Positions 10,160 to 18,901 of a stretch of DNA of 37,500 bases are shown here, piece by piece; the first letter of the stretch is position 1; every line of letters begins with the position of its first letter. The stretch lies in assembly GCA_905221605.1 (NCBI GenBank), contig CAJNDS010002351.1, positions 1-37,500 of the forward strand. The letters are read 5' to 3'. Below the pieces are notes generated by a model. It searched no databases, was not told the DNA's origin, and saw only the letters and a program-made list of their open reading frames with translations. Position numbers and translations under genes: made by a program. The DNA comes from Symbiodinium natans (lineage: Eukaryota; Sar; Dinophyceae; Suessiales; Symbiodiniaceae).

Positions 10160-10360
10160 TTTAGCTGTTTAGGGTCTAGGGTCGAGGCTGCTTAACTTCG
10201 GATCACCAGGCTGACCATTCTGTTTTGCTAACAAGACATCCGCCCGCAAGAGGGCGCGATGAGGCAGCGCCGCCGAGGAGGCCGTGACGCCCGTGGAGTT
10301 TCTCAACACTTGTGGGGGTGAGGGGGGGGAGGGGGGGGGGGGGACCGGTGACAAGGGGGG
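10160..10360. other. Island open on both strands
   Basis: Minus frame from about 10354 to 10172 reads ...RALLRADVLLAKQNGQPGD... for about 60 codons. The + frame (MRQRRRGGRDARGVSQHLW) ends at GTGAGGGG. A G-tract occupies 10317-10345. The coding strand cannot be decided. Confidence 0.35.
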
Positions 10361-10802
10361 GAGAAGGGGGGCTGGTCTTGAGGAAAGAGGAGCATGCTGT
10401 CTTTTTGCTGTTTTCTTCGAAGGGGTGCCCGCTCTCTTGAGAGAGACCCTAGTTTGGGGAGATACCCATTGAGTTGAGGCCTTGTAGGGCTCGAGCTCCT
10501 ACTTAGGGTTTAGGGTGTTCGGGTTTAGGGTTGAGGGTTTAGGGTTTAGGGTTCAGGCCCTTGGGTTGAGGGTTTTGTTCAGGGTTAGTTTAGGTCGGGT
10601 TGGTTTAGGGTGTAGGGTTCAGGGTTGAAGGGGCAGGGGTTAGCGTGCCGAGTTCAGGGCTTAGGGGTTTGCCAATGCCGCACGCCTGTAGAGTTTTTTG
10701 GGGTCTTGGGTTCAGAATCAAGGCTTATAGGGTTCAGGGTTCCGGGCTTTTTAGACTTTGGGGTTAAGGGTTTAGGGTTTAGGGATTGGGGTTCAGGATC
10801 TG

Positions 10803-11100
10803 GTGTGCGGAAAGATGATGCGTTGCGGCCTGGCTCAGGCAATGCCTCTGCATCGTAGCAGGTGGTCGGTATCGTGGATGCTTTTGACACCAGGCTCCAG
10901 CAGCTCTGGGACACTTTTTTTCTGCGTGACATTTGAAAGAAAAAGACATTTCACTTGTCCGGGCACGTGCCTTAGTACCAGATCGCTAGAAAGTAAGCCC
11001 TTGTCGCAAGCAACCGTGGCAGAAGCATCTCCGAACCTGACAGGGACTGATGGCTCAGTGTGTGCTGGCTTTTCGCGGCCAACAGTGGTCCCCGAAGAGG
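10803..11100 (+). CDS. Exon candidate joined in frame across a telomeric intron
   Basis: Open frame of about 100 codons; the later part, LSTRSLESKPLSQATVAEAS then NLTGTDGSVCAGFSRPTV, ends VPEE. The last base before the array is G11100 (GAA GAG G), and the array starts GTTTAGGG. Removing 11101-11157 gives GAG G|AC GCT and continues into the next exon candidate. The first part overlaps another open frame (VVGIVDAFDTRLQQLWDTFF), so its 5' limit is unclear. Confidence 0.37.
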
Positions 11101-11157
11101 GTTTAGGGTTTAGGGTTTAGGGTTTAATTTAGGGTTTAGGGTGAGGGTTTAGGGTAG
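11101..11157 (+). other. Candidate telomere-repeat intron
   Basis: Starts GTTTAGGG, consists of TTTAGGG units with two variants, and ends GGGTAG. Flanking frames (phase 1 on both sides) join without a stop. This is one of the clearest cases of a telomeric array that could be spliced out. Confidence 0.4.
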
Positions 11158-11292
11158 ACGCTCCGATTCCTGTCTACAGCTCCGCACGCACTGCATCTCG
11201 CTCCCGATTCGACTCATGTGAATGTGTTGAGTTCCTTGCGCACTGCGGGTTTAAGAAGGCTGCGAGAGAACCGCCGTTCCGAACGGTTCTAC
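11158..11292 (+). CDS. Exon candidate following telomeric intron
   Basis: Reads (D)APIPVYSSARTASRSRFDSC, ECVEFLAHCGFKKAAREPPF, then RTVL, for 45 codons and runs into a CCCTAAA array. Two Cys and a basic end; no family recognised. Confidence 0.37.
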
Positions 11293-11295
11293 AAA

Positions 11296-11466
11296 CCCTA
11301 AACCCTAAACTCTAAACCCTAAACCCTACACCCTACAGTACACCCTAAACCCTAGACCCTAAACCCTAAACCCTAAGCCCTAAACCATAAACCCTAAACC
11401 CTAAACCCTAAACCCTAAACCCTAAACCCTAAACCCTAAACCCTAAACCCTAAACACTAACCCTAA
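11296..11466 (-). repeat. Long CCCTAAA array with variants
   Basis: About 24 units, the first half with CCCTACA, CCCTAGA and CCATAAA variants, the second half nearly pure. Confidence 0.95.
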
Positions 11467-11584
11467 GTTTGCTTTGTGAGGAGTTCGGGTTGCAACCCCA
11501 AACCCTGCGTCTGTAAGGATGCCGCATAGTAGTTGAAGAAGGCTTCTTCAGGCAGACTTGACTTGAATTTAGGGTCAGAGGATA

Positions 11585-11731
11585 TATGTAGATATATATA
11601 TATATATATATAAATATTTCTTTGCTTCCTTCTGGCTGGCGCTTAGGACTTTAACTTTTTGAGTATTTGTAGAAACTACAATAAGGAGCCTAAAAGTTAA
11701 ACTTCTAGCAGAGGTTCAGATTTCAACCAAG
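11585..11731 (+). mobile_element. TA microsatellite plus family C element
   Basis: (TA)n at 11585-11612, then TTTGCTTCCTTCTGGCTG... to ...TTCAACCAAG (11621-11731). A close copy lies at 26403-26514. The centre holds GTAGAAACTAC (a palindrome) and TTTAACTTTTT/AAAAGTTAAA, so the element can fold on itself. Confidence 0.65.
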
Positions 11732-11969
11732 ATTACATATACATATATACTGGTTTAGGGTTTAGAACTCGTACTCCTAAGGCTGTGTCCCTAAAGGTTC
11801 CCCTTAACCTACTCCGAACATGGCCCTTCTGCTACCTTCAGGATGATTTTTAGCGGGTCCCCCAAAACCCAAGGGTACAACCTTAAGGTCCAAGGTACCA
11901 TCCCTAGAATATTTTGGGGTTTAGGGTTTAGGGTTTAGGGGGTTTAGGGTTTAGGGCTACACAATTTAG

Positions 11970-12078
11970 GGATGAGGTTATTTCCATTAATCTTGGCGGA
12001 CTGTTTCAGCCCTCGCGCAAAGATCTCTCGATTCGAGGTAATAGAGAGGCCAAACTATGGCATCATGCGTCTGGGTGA
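11970..12078 (+). CDS. Exon candidate, 35 residues, ends TGA
   Basis: Behind ACAATTTAG (acceptor-like). Reads DEVISINLGGLFQPSRKDL then SIRGNREAKLWHHASG. GTGAAGG overlaps the stop and could be a donor instead. No family recognised. Confidence 0.32.
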
Positions 12079-12176
12079 AGGCTCAGAAAGAGTGGGTCTG
12101 GCTCTTATACTATACTTGGGACGCCCTGAGCCGCCTTTTAGGGTTTAGGGTTTAGGGTTTAGGGTTTAGGGTACAT

Positions 12177-12295
12177 AAGTCGTGAACTGTGCGCCCCAAC
12201 TCAAACGGAGGGACCCACTTTGTGCGCTGGTGCACGGCCTCCTAGTCTCGATCTCTATGTACCTCCGGCCTTGTGGGCTGCTGCTGATGGGTTTA
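12177..12295 (+). CDS. Exon candidate, frame ambiguous
   Basis: After a TTTAGGG array and ...ACATAAG. Two + frames are open: RELCAPTQTEGPTLCAGARP then SLDLYVPPALWAAADG, and CAPQLKRRDPLCALVHGLLV then SISMYLRPCGLLLM. Ends in G-rich degenerate telomere sequence. Confidence 0.27.
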
Positions 12296-12504
12296 AGGTT
12301 TCAGGGTTTTGGGGTTCAGAGTTTAGGGGTTTGTTGTTTGGGGTTTAGGGTTTGGGGCTTGGGGTTTGGGGGTTGGGTTTTAGGGTTTCATCCCAGACTT
12401 CGAGTTTAGAGTTTGGGGTTCAGGGTTTACGAAGTTTATGAGCTCGGCCGCTCCCCGCTACCCCACCATGCATGGGTTTAGGGTTCAGGGTATTTAGGGT
12501 TTAG

Positions 12505-12615
12505 GGTTTAGGTCTTGAGCCCATCTGGGTCGGGGGTACCTTGTTTGGGTCCTTATGATACGGGAATCCTACTATTTGCGGGTATATGTAGGGGTCCCCT
12601 ATTGTCGGAGACCCC
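12505..12615 (-). mobile_element. Family G element, reverse copy
   Basis: GGGGGTACCTTGTTTGGGTCC...GGGAATCCTACTATTTGCGGG matches in reverse complement the segments at 28672-28756 and 34428-34523 (ATAGACCCCAAATAGTAGGATT, GGTACCC). Confidence 0.55.
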
Positions 12616-12820
12616 CATCTACAAGCCTTAAGCCCTAAAGAAGGTATCGGGCGTGAGGGTTTAGCAGTAGGGCTTTATGGTTTGGTCATTTAAGGATTTA
12701 AGGGTTGAGGTGTTAGTGTTAGGGAATTAGGGTTTAGGGACCTCGGATATACGGAATGTTTCGAGGAACGTGCATATACCTTTCACTCGCACTTCAGAAT
12801 GCGAACCTCTTTTTAGTCTA

Positions 12821-12917
12821 AGCTGTGCTCCTTCACCAAGCGGGAATATATGTTTTCTGGGAGCCTGCCGCGTGATGAGGTTTGCGGATTGGCCTTTAGG
12901 GGTGCACAAGTTCCGAT
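12821..12917 (+). CDS. Exon candidate, 31 residues
   Basis: After TTTTTAGTCTAAG. Reads CAPSPSGNICFLGACRVMRF then ADWPLGVHKFR and stops at TAG. A minus frame of 60 codons (12727-12909) covers the same DNA, so the strand is uncertain. Confidence 0.22.
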
Positions 12918-12955
12918 AGCGGGGAGCAGTTTTTGTGAAGGGAGCGGTTGTTAGG

Positions 12956-13080
12956 CTGGCCCTTAGCAGGGGAATGAGGGAAGGAGGTACCCTATATTCC
13001 CCTGGCCCTATATATATATATATACTCTTTAAAGGGATTGTATAGGGTACATCATTCCCTCATTCCCTACTAAGAACCAG
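12956..13080 (+). mobile_element. Family A palindromic element
   Basis: Left end CTGGCCCTTAGCAGGGGAAT, right end CATTCCCTACTAAGAACCAG, inverted arms with a TA-rich centre. Its intron-like donor is GC (GCAGGG) rather than GT; the acceptor is CTAAG. The upstream frame RGAVFVKGAVVRLAL can continue across it in phase. Confidence 0.7.
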
Positions 13081-13112
13081 GGCGTGTTTAGGGTTTCGGG
13101 CTTCGGGTTTGG

Positions 13113-13223
13113 GATGAGGAAGGATCAGCAGTAGATGTGCCGGATGTGCTGCATCGTCTGCAGCGTGGAGTGACGCACCCTGCCGTGTTCTGGGGTTTGT
13201 GCATTGGGGGCGGGCCCTTTTGA
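13113..13223 (+). CDS. Possible terminal exon, 36 residues
   Basis: After a short TTTCGGG-type repeat. Reads DEEGSAVDVPDVLHRLQRGV, THPAVFWGLCIGGGPF, stop TGA 13221-13223. G/C-rich third positions (GTG CCG GAT GTG CTG). The stop overlaps the next element. Confidence 0.33.
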   Translation, partial: DEEGSAVDVPDVLHRLQRGVTHPAVFWGLCIGGGPF

Positions 13224-13325
13224 TGGTCCCTTACCCTCCTTACCCTGAAGTCTGGACCCTTGGGTTGTGTAGGGTTGTTTTTGCAGGGGTGTATAGCTGG
13301 TCCCCAGCCTAGACTAAGGGACCAT
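13223..13325. mobile_element. Inverted-repeat element (ATGGTCCCTTA ends)
   Basis: Perfect 11-bp arms ATGGTCCCTTA (13223-13233) and TAAGGGACCAT (13315-13325), 103 bp in all. A similar pair (GGTCCCTTCAC) occurs at 36587-36696. Confidence 0.6.
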
Positions 13326-13456
13326 GTAAACTACGAGTTTAAAGCGCAGGGCCTGGGATCCAATTGCCGAATCCTCAGACCCAAATCCTACAAGCCCGAA
13401 AATCCCCAAAACCATCGCCTAAACCCTAAATCTTAAACCCTAAACCCTAAACCCTG

Positions 13457-13816
13457 AGCGACGAGGCCATGGTGTTCTTTCCACGCTTCTTAATGAGTTA
13501 TATTTTGCCTTGCGACAAGACCACGAATCGTTTACGTGCAAACAAGGGCGGCGCCGCTTTCTGGCCGAAACTCAGTAGCGTTCTTGACTTGAGTTTGGGT
13601 TTGGGCTTTTGTTCGGGAGTGTTTGGCGTTCCGGAATTTTTGGGGCGGAGGTGTAGAACTTCAGTCGGTCACTGGAGGTTGTCTGGTACATATTTCTTTA
13701 GAAGTCTAACATGCATGCGGGACCTAAACGTGAAGCCGACAGCACCCGAGAGCAAGAGCAAGTCCCGTCAGGCCTCCGCCACACACTCGCTTCACTTTCA
13801 CGCAGGAATGGAGCAC
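13457..13816 (+). CDS. Hypothetical exon(s), part of a 149-codon ORF
   Basis: The frame is open from before the ATG at 13469, on through 13816 and then through telomere-like sequence to 13918. It has a hydrophobic-aromatic first part (MVFFPRFLMSYILPCDKTTN), a basic-neutral middle and a hydrophilic end with KPTAPESKSKSRQASATHSL. The G/T-rich stretch at 13590-13640 may be a short intron. No signal peptide or family is certain. Confidence 0.37.
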
Positions 13817-13940
13817 CCTAAACCCGAAACCCTAAAGCCATTGAAGGCTTGCAGTTGTGTCGAATTTGCTTGGAGACTAGGCCTAAACCCCAAACTCGAA
13901 TTCCGAGTTCATTTTTAGGCTTGAGGGCTCAGGGTTACTT

Positions 13941-14044
13941 GCAGCCGAAGGCTTTGATGATCCTGGCCTTCGCAACTGGGAACTCCATAAGGTTCAGGGT
14001 TTAGGAGGCTCCCTTCAGCATTGCGGGGGCATTGGGTTGCCTAG
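13941..14044 (+). CDS. Exon pair split by a 13-nt GT...AG insert
   Basis: 13941-13991 reads AAEGFDDPGLRNWELHK. Then come 13 nt GTTCAGGGTTTAG (13992-14004). Then GAG GCT CCC... reads EAPFSIAGALGCL in the same phase. Reading straight through instead stays open in a different register and forms part of a longer ORF (14037-14312). Either is possible. Confidence 0.27.
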
Positions 14045-14289
14045 GTTCCCCCACCCCCCCCACCCTGTAGAACCTATAAGCTTTCGAAACATGTACCGAG
14101 CATCTGACCACACTCTCAACGAGACAAATGTCCCTCAACATGCAAAGAGCAAAAGTAGCAGCCTGCAAATTTGCACCCGAACCCTTAACCTGAAACCCGT
14201 ACCCAAAAGCCCTAAGCCATACTTCCTGAGACTTAAACGCGGGAGTAGGTGTCTTTGGCTAGTAGGGAACCCTGCAGAACACCCTGAAT

Positions 14290-14420
14290 CAACTTCAAAT
14301 CTTGAACTCTAAACCCTGAACCCTAAACCCTAGCCCTAAACCCTAAACCCGAAACCCTAGCCCTAAACCCTAAACCCGAAACCCTAGCTCTAAACCCTAA
14401 ACCCCACACCCGAAACCTGA
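14290..14420 (-). repeat. CCCTAAA tract with CCCTAGC/CCCGAAA variants
   Basis: Higher-order repeat: the 28-bp block CCCTAAACCCTAAACCCGAA plus ACCCTAGC recurs two to three times, showing amplification of a mixed unit. Confidence 0.9.
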
Positions 14421-14443
14421 CAAAAAATGTAGCCACTGCCGCC

Positions 14444-14489
14444 ATGGCGTGGAAGCGGAAGGGCAGTAAGGGTCGCGGGAAAGGCTGGG
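14444..14489 (+). CDS. Candidate first exon, basic start MAWKRKGSKGRGKG
   Basis: ATG in a strong context (GCCGCCATGG). The peptide is lysine/arginine/glycine-rich and the exon ends GGCTGGG|GTTTAGGG, so the telomere array provides the donor. It resembles nucleic-acid-binding basic tails in composition only. The composition is echoed by the terminal exon candidate at 16732-16779. Confidence 0.35.
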
Positions 14490-14497
14490 GTTTAGGG

Positions 14498-14572
14498 TTC
14501 AGGGTTTAGGGTTTAGGGTTTAGGGTTTAGGGCTTAGGGCTTAGGGTTTAGGGTTTAGGGTTTAGGGTTTGG
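14498..14572 (+). repeat. TTTAGGG array with GCTTAGG variants
   Basis: About ten units, directly downstream of the candidate first exon. The next island (14575-14619) reads LPPNCHLGFGVLF. Confidence 0.93.
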
Positions 14573-14654
14573 GGCTTCCCCCCAACTGTCACCTGGGTTT
14601 TGGAGTGCTGTTTCGTTTTAGGGTTTAGGGTTTAGGGTTTAAGGTTTAGGCGGT

Positions 14655-14740
14655 TTCATTATAGCTACTTGTGCCTAAAATGGTATATACTTTTTGTCCA
14701 TGGTTTACTCCAAAATAAGGTCACGCATCCGTTGGCCAGG
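14655..14740 (+). mobile_element. Family M segment
   Basis: CATTATAGCTACTTGTGCCT...TATACTTTTTGTCCATGGTTTACTCC matches TATTATAGCTACTTAAGACC...TTTACTTTTTTTCCAGGGTC at about 16240-16315. A two-copy dispersed element with a TAGCTACTT motif. Confidence 0.5.
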
Positions 14741-14941
14741 TCCCCAAACCCAATGCCCAACCATTAAAGGAGCTTAGGGTTTAGGGTTTAGGGTTTATAG
14801 GGTTTATGGGGTTTATGGGGTTTAGGGTTTATAGGGTTTAAGGTTTAGGATTTGGGGTTCAGTCAAGGTTTTGGTGCGGTTTAGGGGTTTTTGGCTTTGG
14901 CTTGAGGATCTCTTCGGTGAACGCTGAACCTCGCATCAAGT

Positions 14942-15226
14942 ATGCACGGACCCGACGGCTTCGTCCGAGGTCTAAAAAATACGATTCAGGTCATGCACTG
15001 GGCTGTCAGAGCCTTCGAAAGGAGCGCCTTTCACAGGCCACCAGCATCAGTTTGTGAATGGACGACCGGAAAGAATACCGTCTGGTGCGGTATCGCTGCG
15101 ATGTCGCACCACCAGGCCAATCAGCAGGAAGCAACTAGGACAAGCCAGCTCTCATCCGTCCGTCGGTTGCCGAGGGTTTGCTTGGCGTGTACAATACAGG
15201 TGCCAGTGTGCCTGAAAACACGTTAG
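14942..15226 (+). CDS. Hypothetical exon, 94 codons from ATG
   Basis: Longest uninterrupted ATG-started frame in this stretch: MHGPDGFVRGLKNTIQVMHW, then AVRAFERSAFHRPPASVCEW, ending at TAG 15224. Third positions are G/C-biased. A second frame on the same strand is open from about 14908 to 15339 with only TGA at 15055 and TAG at 15136; its later part reads LCFFFHDVAASNLEAECRWD then MVGHWDNWILRSTHSG. The true frame is undecided. Confidence 0.33.
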   Translation: MHGPDGFVRGLKNTIQVMHWAVRAFERSAFHRPPASVCEWTTGKNTVWCGIAAMSHHQANQQEATRTSQLSSVRRLPRVCLACTIQVPVCLKTR

Positions 15227-15380
15227 AGAAGCTCTGTTTTTTTTTTCATGACGTTGCTGCCAGCAATCTTGAGGCCGAATGTAGGTGGGACATGGTGGGA
15301 CATTGGGACAACTGGATATTGCGCTCGACTCATTCGGGTTAGGGTTTAGGGTGGGCGCATAAGAGTACCTTATTTAACAG

Positions 15381-15506
15381 ATGGAGTGGCCGGCACACGC
15401 AGACATGACATATGAAGTCTTCGATGTTGGACATTATATTATTAGGTTGCCGATATTAGATATCAGATGTGAGACAGAAAGACGATCCTTGTACCCGAGG
15501 CCCTAA
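15381..15506 (+). CDS. Exon candidate, 41 residues
   Basis: Acceptor-like TTATTTAACAG precedes ATG. Reads MEWPAHADMTYEVFDVGHYI then IRLPILDIRCETERRSLYPR; the stop lies in the following CCCTAAA sequence. No family recognised. Confidence 0.28.
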   Translation: MEWPAHADMTYEVFDVGHYIIRLPILDIRCETERRSLYPRP

Positions 15507-15738
15507 ACCCCACTCCCCGGGTGAGTAATTAGATGTAGGGCCATAAGGGAGGGTGGTCCTTATGGGGATGCGAGTAAAAAAGGTCCTACTTCATACGGGT
15601 TTCGTTCTTAGGGCCCCAAGGGGTTTAGGGGTTGTGGGTTTGTATGGGTTTCGGGTAAACCCTCAAGCCCTAAACCCTACACCCTAAACACTAAACCCTA
15701 AACCCTAAACCCTAAACCCTAAACCCTACACCTTCCAG

Positions 15739-15822
15739 GGCGAACGTTTATGCTCTGACAGGGCAGCGAAAGAAGCGACGGCGAGACGACGAAGGCGCTG
15801 TGCCCAGGAGATGAGGCTTGAG
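15739..15822 (+). CDS. 84-nt exon candidate, basic/alpha-helical
   Basis: Good splice signals on both sides: ACCTTCCAG|GGC and CTTGAG|GTTAATC. Exactly 28 codons, phase 0-0, reading GERLCSDRAAKEATARRRRR then CAQEMRLE. Composition suggests a helical basic segment. It is among the better exon calls in the window. Confidence 0.38.
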
Positions 15823-16128
15823 GTTAATCAGGATTCAATTCGGGTGTACTTACAGGGTGTTATCGGGTTTTGCCGGGTTTATGGGGTTAATTGGGTTTCA
15901 TGTTGTTTCATAGGGTTTCATAGGTTTTTGTTGGGTTTTATCGGGTTTACAGGGTTTTGGGGGTTTAGGGCTTCATAGGTTTCATAGGTTTAACAGGTTT
16001 CATTTCTAGAGTTTAGGATTTCTTAAGGGTCAGAGGGTTTAAGGGGTATATGGTGTCGAGGGTTTATGGGTTTCAGGGCTTGCAGGGATTTATAGCGTTT
16101 TGGGTTTTTAGGGTTTCGGGCTTCGGTT

Positions 16129-16198
16129 GACATTTGTTTCGATCTGTGGGCTTCGCATGCTCCTTCTGAACAGAATGCAGAGTGCCAGAATTACTGGG
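16129..16198 (+). CDS. Exon candidate, frame ambiguous
   Basis: One frame reads VDICFDLWASHAPSEQNAEC then QNYWVF. Another reads LRLTFVSICGLRMLLLNRMQ and stays open into the next element as a membrane-like stretch. Preceded by a degenerate TTTAGGG/TTTCGGG tract (about 15850-16110) with no gene. Confidence 0.23.
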
Positions 16199-16308
16199 TT
16201 TTTGGAGTACTATACTTTGATACTTTTTGTTGGTTCTGGGTTCCTATTATAGCTACTTAAGACCTAAAAAAGTATTTACTTTTTTTCCAGGGTCTACTCC
16301 AAGGTAGG

Positions 16309-16428
16309 GATAAGGGCCCAGAATTCAGATGTATCAACCTCCACGCGGCGGGCATCGGATTTGCTTGTGGGTTGGGTTTTGAGTTGCCTAGGGAGGAATC
16401 CTACACGGGGAATGCCTTTTTTGGCTGA
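16309..16428 (+). CDS. Exon candidate, 39 residues
   Basis: After CCAAGGTAG. Reads DKGPEFRCINLHAAGIGFAC, GLGFELPREESYTGNAFFG, stop TGA. An overlapping frame continues as MPFLAEEWGILTLHYTEGGL. A shift between the two would give a longer product, so an intron or the wrong frame is possible. Confidence 0.3.
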   Translation, partial: DKGPEFRCINLHAAGIGFACGLGFELPREESYTGNAFFG

Positions 16429-16731
16429 AGAGTGGGGGATCTTGACGCTGCACTACACTGAAGGTGGTTTGGGCTTTATAGCCACAAACCCTAAGCTCTA
16501 ACTAAGCCCTACACCCTAAACCCTAAACCTTAAACCCTAGACCCCAAACCCTAAACCCTAATTCCTAAACCTTATGTTTGTGACGGCCTTCTTCTGGAGT
16601 GGGTGCTAACATGCCCCCAAAATCTGAGCTGAGTATCTAAGCCAACATCTCTAGCCGCTGGTTCCCAAGTCCTAAACCCTAGGAGGTAGCCCTAAACCCT
16701 AAACCCTAAGCCCGAAACCCCAAAACCCAAA

Positions 16732-16779
16732 GGTGAAGATACCGCCAAGGGCAAGGGCTCCGGCCCCAGAGGTCGCTGA
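16732..16779 (+). CDS. Candidate terminal exon, Gly/Lys/Arg-rich
   Basis: Reads GEDTAKGKGSGPRGR then TGA, preceded by ...CCCAAAG. The basic glycine-rich ending matches the style of the candidate first exon at 14444, so the two could bound one + strand gene of about 2.3 kb with telomere-rich introns. That link is inference. Confidence 0.35.
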   Translation, partial: GEDTAKGKGSGPRGR

Positions 16780-16792
16780 AGCTTGCGGAAGC

Positions 16793-16912
16793 TTTAAACC
16801 CTAGACCCTAAACCCTAAACCCTAAACCCTAAACCCTAAACCCTAAACCCTAAACCCTAAACCCTAAACCCTAAACCCTAAACCCTAAACCCTAAACCCT
16901 AAACCCTAAGCC
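16793..16912 (-). repeat. Long pure CCCTAAA array
   Basis: About 16 nearly perfect units. The next island (16921-16968) reads KSPKPSHRGSEASR and ends at GTGTAAAC, a possible donor. Confidence 0.96.
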
Positions 16913-17013
16913 CTAACCTAAAGAGCCCGAAGCCTAGCCACCGCGGCTCTGAAGCTTCTAGGACTCGTGTAAACCCTGAACCCCAAACCTTAAAACCCCA
17001 GTTAAACCCCGAT

Positions 17014-17075
17014 GATTTAGGGTTTAGGGTTTAGGGTTTAGGGTTTAGGGTTTAGGGTTTAGGGTTTAGGGTTTA
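17014..17075 (+). repeat. TTTAGGG array
   Basis: Eight to nine perfect units, in opposite orientation to the array 100 bp upstream. The island 17148-17213 reads SSIHHTPFESGRGAGSSQGT then PERKRG and ends at a further TTTAGGG array (17214-17259). Confidence 0.95.
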
Positions 17076-17262
17076 ACGAAACCTTAAGCCCTAAACCCCT
17101 AACCCTGAACCTTCAACTTGACACCCTAAAACTGAAATCTTCCATCCACCACACTCCATTCGAGTCGGGGCGAGGCGCAGGTAGCAGTCAAGGCACCCCT
17201 GAGCGCAAACGGGGTTTAGGGTTTAGGGTTTAGGGTTTAGGGTTTAGGGTTTAGGGTTACGC

Positions 17263-17310
17263 AGCCGGTGCTAGGTGCCTTGCAAGCCGAACAGCCCGAA
17301 GAAGCCCCTA
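17263..17310 (+). CDS. Exon candidate ALQAEQPEEAPK
   Basis: After TTACGCAG (acceptor-like), following an array. PVLGALQAEQPEEAPK is acidic and Ala/Pro-rich, a composition unlikely to come from the repeats. The downstream direct repeat ACCCTAAGGCTCCAAGGACT occurs twice at a 25-bp period (17346 and 17371). Confidence 0.3.
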
Positions 17311-17413
17311 AGCCCTTAACCCTCAACCCTACACACTTAACCCGAACCCTAAGGCTCCAAGGACTCTTATACCCTAAGGCTCCAAGGACTCTTGTTTTAA
17401 GGTATTTAGGCCC

Positions 17414-17539
17414 AAGGGCCCTGATTACAAAGAAGAACACTGCAATGAAGTGTTGGGGATCGAGTTGGAGCCGGAGGTAGCGCCACAAAACCCCAAGGAC
17501 CAGGGCGCCCCCGGTTCCCTACTTTGTGGTACACAGTGA
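17414..17539 (+). CDS. Candidate terminal exon, 41 residues
   Basis: After GTATTTAG. Reads KGPDYKEEHCNEVLGIELEP, then EVAPQNPKDQGAPGSLLCGT, Q, stop TGA 17537-17539. G/C-rich wobble positions and mixed charge make it one of the more convincing open stretches. Two other frames are partly open. Confidence 0.37.
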   Translation, partial: KGPDYKEEHCNEVLGIELEPEVAPQNPKDQGAPGSLLCGTQ

Positions 17540-17676
17540 GAAGTTTAGGATTCCTAACCTACCCAAAGTGACCTAAACCAAGAAAGCATCTGGGGTTTAG
17601 GGTCCCCAACCCCTGAAGCCTGAACCCTGAACCCTAAACCCCAATCCAAACCCTAAACCCTAAACCCTACACCCAC

Positions 17677-17763
17677 TCATTGCTGGAAGGCAACCTGCCC
17701 CAGCAAAGCACCCAGGCCCTCAAGCCTAAAGCCCGCAAGCCCCCAGTCGCTCTGCCGAGGAGT
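17677..17763 (+). CDS. Exon candidate, 29 codons
   Basis: Reads SLLEGNLPQQSTQALKPKAR then KPPVALPRS and meets GTAGGATT, a possible donor. It follows CCCTAAA repeats. Confidence 0.3.
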
Positions 17764-18059
17764 GTAGGATTTAGGATTTAAGGTTTTCAGGTTTAGGGTT
17801 TAGGGTTTTAGGGTTGTGCGAAACCCTAAACCTAAACCCGACCCTAGACCCTAAGTCCTAACCCTAAACCCTAACCCCCAAGGGTTGAGGTGGAGATGTT
17901 AATTTTCAGTTCTACGGGCTCACCACTTAGGGTTTAGGATTGACGCTTCAATACACGTCCCCCAAAACTCCTAAAACCCTCGAGCCCCAAAACCCAAACC
18001 CTAAGCCCTAAACCCTAAACCCCAAACCCCAAACCCCAAACCCTAAACCCTAAACCTCA

Positions 18060-18160
18060 GCCACGGCTACTTCGCTGAAAAACGCGGGGTCCCCATGTGT
18101 AAGGCAAGAGCAAAGACCGCGCGAAAGCGAAGGAGGCAGCCAAGGTGCGCCTTTATATTT
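18060..18160 (+). CDS. Exon candidate, Lys/Arg/Ala-rich, frame ambiguous
   Basis: After CCTCAG. One frame reads SHGYFAEKRGVPMCKARAKT then ARKRRRQPRC; another reads GKSKDRAKAKEAAKV after GTGTAAG. Both are strongly basic. Ends near GTGCGCC before a TTTAGGG array. Confidence 0.3.
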
Positions 18161-18171
18161 AGGCCTCTCTG

Positions 18172-18249
18172 CTAGGTTTAGGGTTTAGGGTTTAGGGTTT
18201 AGGGTTTAGGGTTTAGGGTTTAGGGTTTAGGGTTTAGGGTTTAGGGTTT
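18172..18249 (+). repeat. TTTAGGG array
   Basis: About 11 perfect units. 18250-18320 continues as variants. Confidence 0.96.
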
Positions 18250-18467
18250 GTAGGGTTCAGGATTTAGGGCGTAGGGCTGAGGGGTTTAGGGCTTAGGGCT
18301 TAGGGTTTAGGGTTTAGGGTTCGTCGTTTTGGCATAACTTAATCCTTCCTTATTGGGTTTACGATTCAGGACTCTTTCAGGGGGTTTGCAGGGACATCCG
18401 AGTCTGGTCCTTAGGGTTTTAGGGTTTGGCGGTTCTGCACGTGGAAGTGATTTAGGGTTTTAGGGGT

Positions 18468-18720
18468 CTCCCTAAACCCTAAACCCTAAACCCTAAACCC
18501 TAAACCCTAAACCCTAAACCCTAAACCTTTAGGGTCTTAGGTTTGGGGGTTTTAGGGTTTGAGGGGTTTTGGGTTTAGTGGTTTTAGGCGCTTTCGGGTT
18601 GCATGGTTTTCGGGTTTTGGGGTGGGCACGTAGTTTGCTTATTGCGGGGTGAGGGGTTTGCTCTCAGTGTTCGGGGGCTTCGGTTTAGGGTTAGGGTTTA
18701 AGGTTTAACGTTTCGGGTTT
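18468..18720. repeat. CCCTAAA array followed by degenerate TTTAGGG tract
   Basis: CCCTAAA units at 18472-18526 change directly into TTTAGGG-derived G/T-rich sequence at 18527, a tail-to-tail inversion point. No gene-like reading in 18530-18720. Confidence 0.9.
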
Positions 18721-18901
18721 AGGGTTTAGGGCTTATAAAGGGCGGCAAGCTTTATTTCGCTCCTTAACGGAGTGCGGGTCGAAGGCTTTGGCGTTGAATA
18801 GTTTAGGGTTTGGGGTTGAGGGTTTAGTGTTTTGGCGTTTGGGGTGTCAGGGTTCAAAGTGTACGTTTGGAGTTTAATGCTTTGGGGTTTAGCGGTTTAC
18901 G

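Noticed and set aside
10180-10215. 5S rRNA-like CCGAAGTTAAGC on the minus strand
   Set aside because: Only about 12 bases match; the flanking 5S stems and the other conserved loops are absent.
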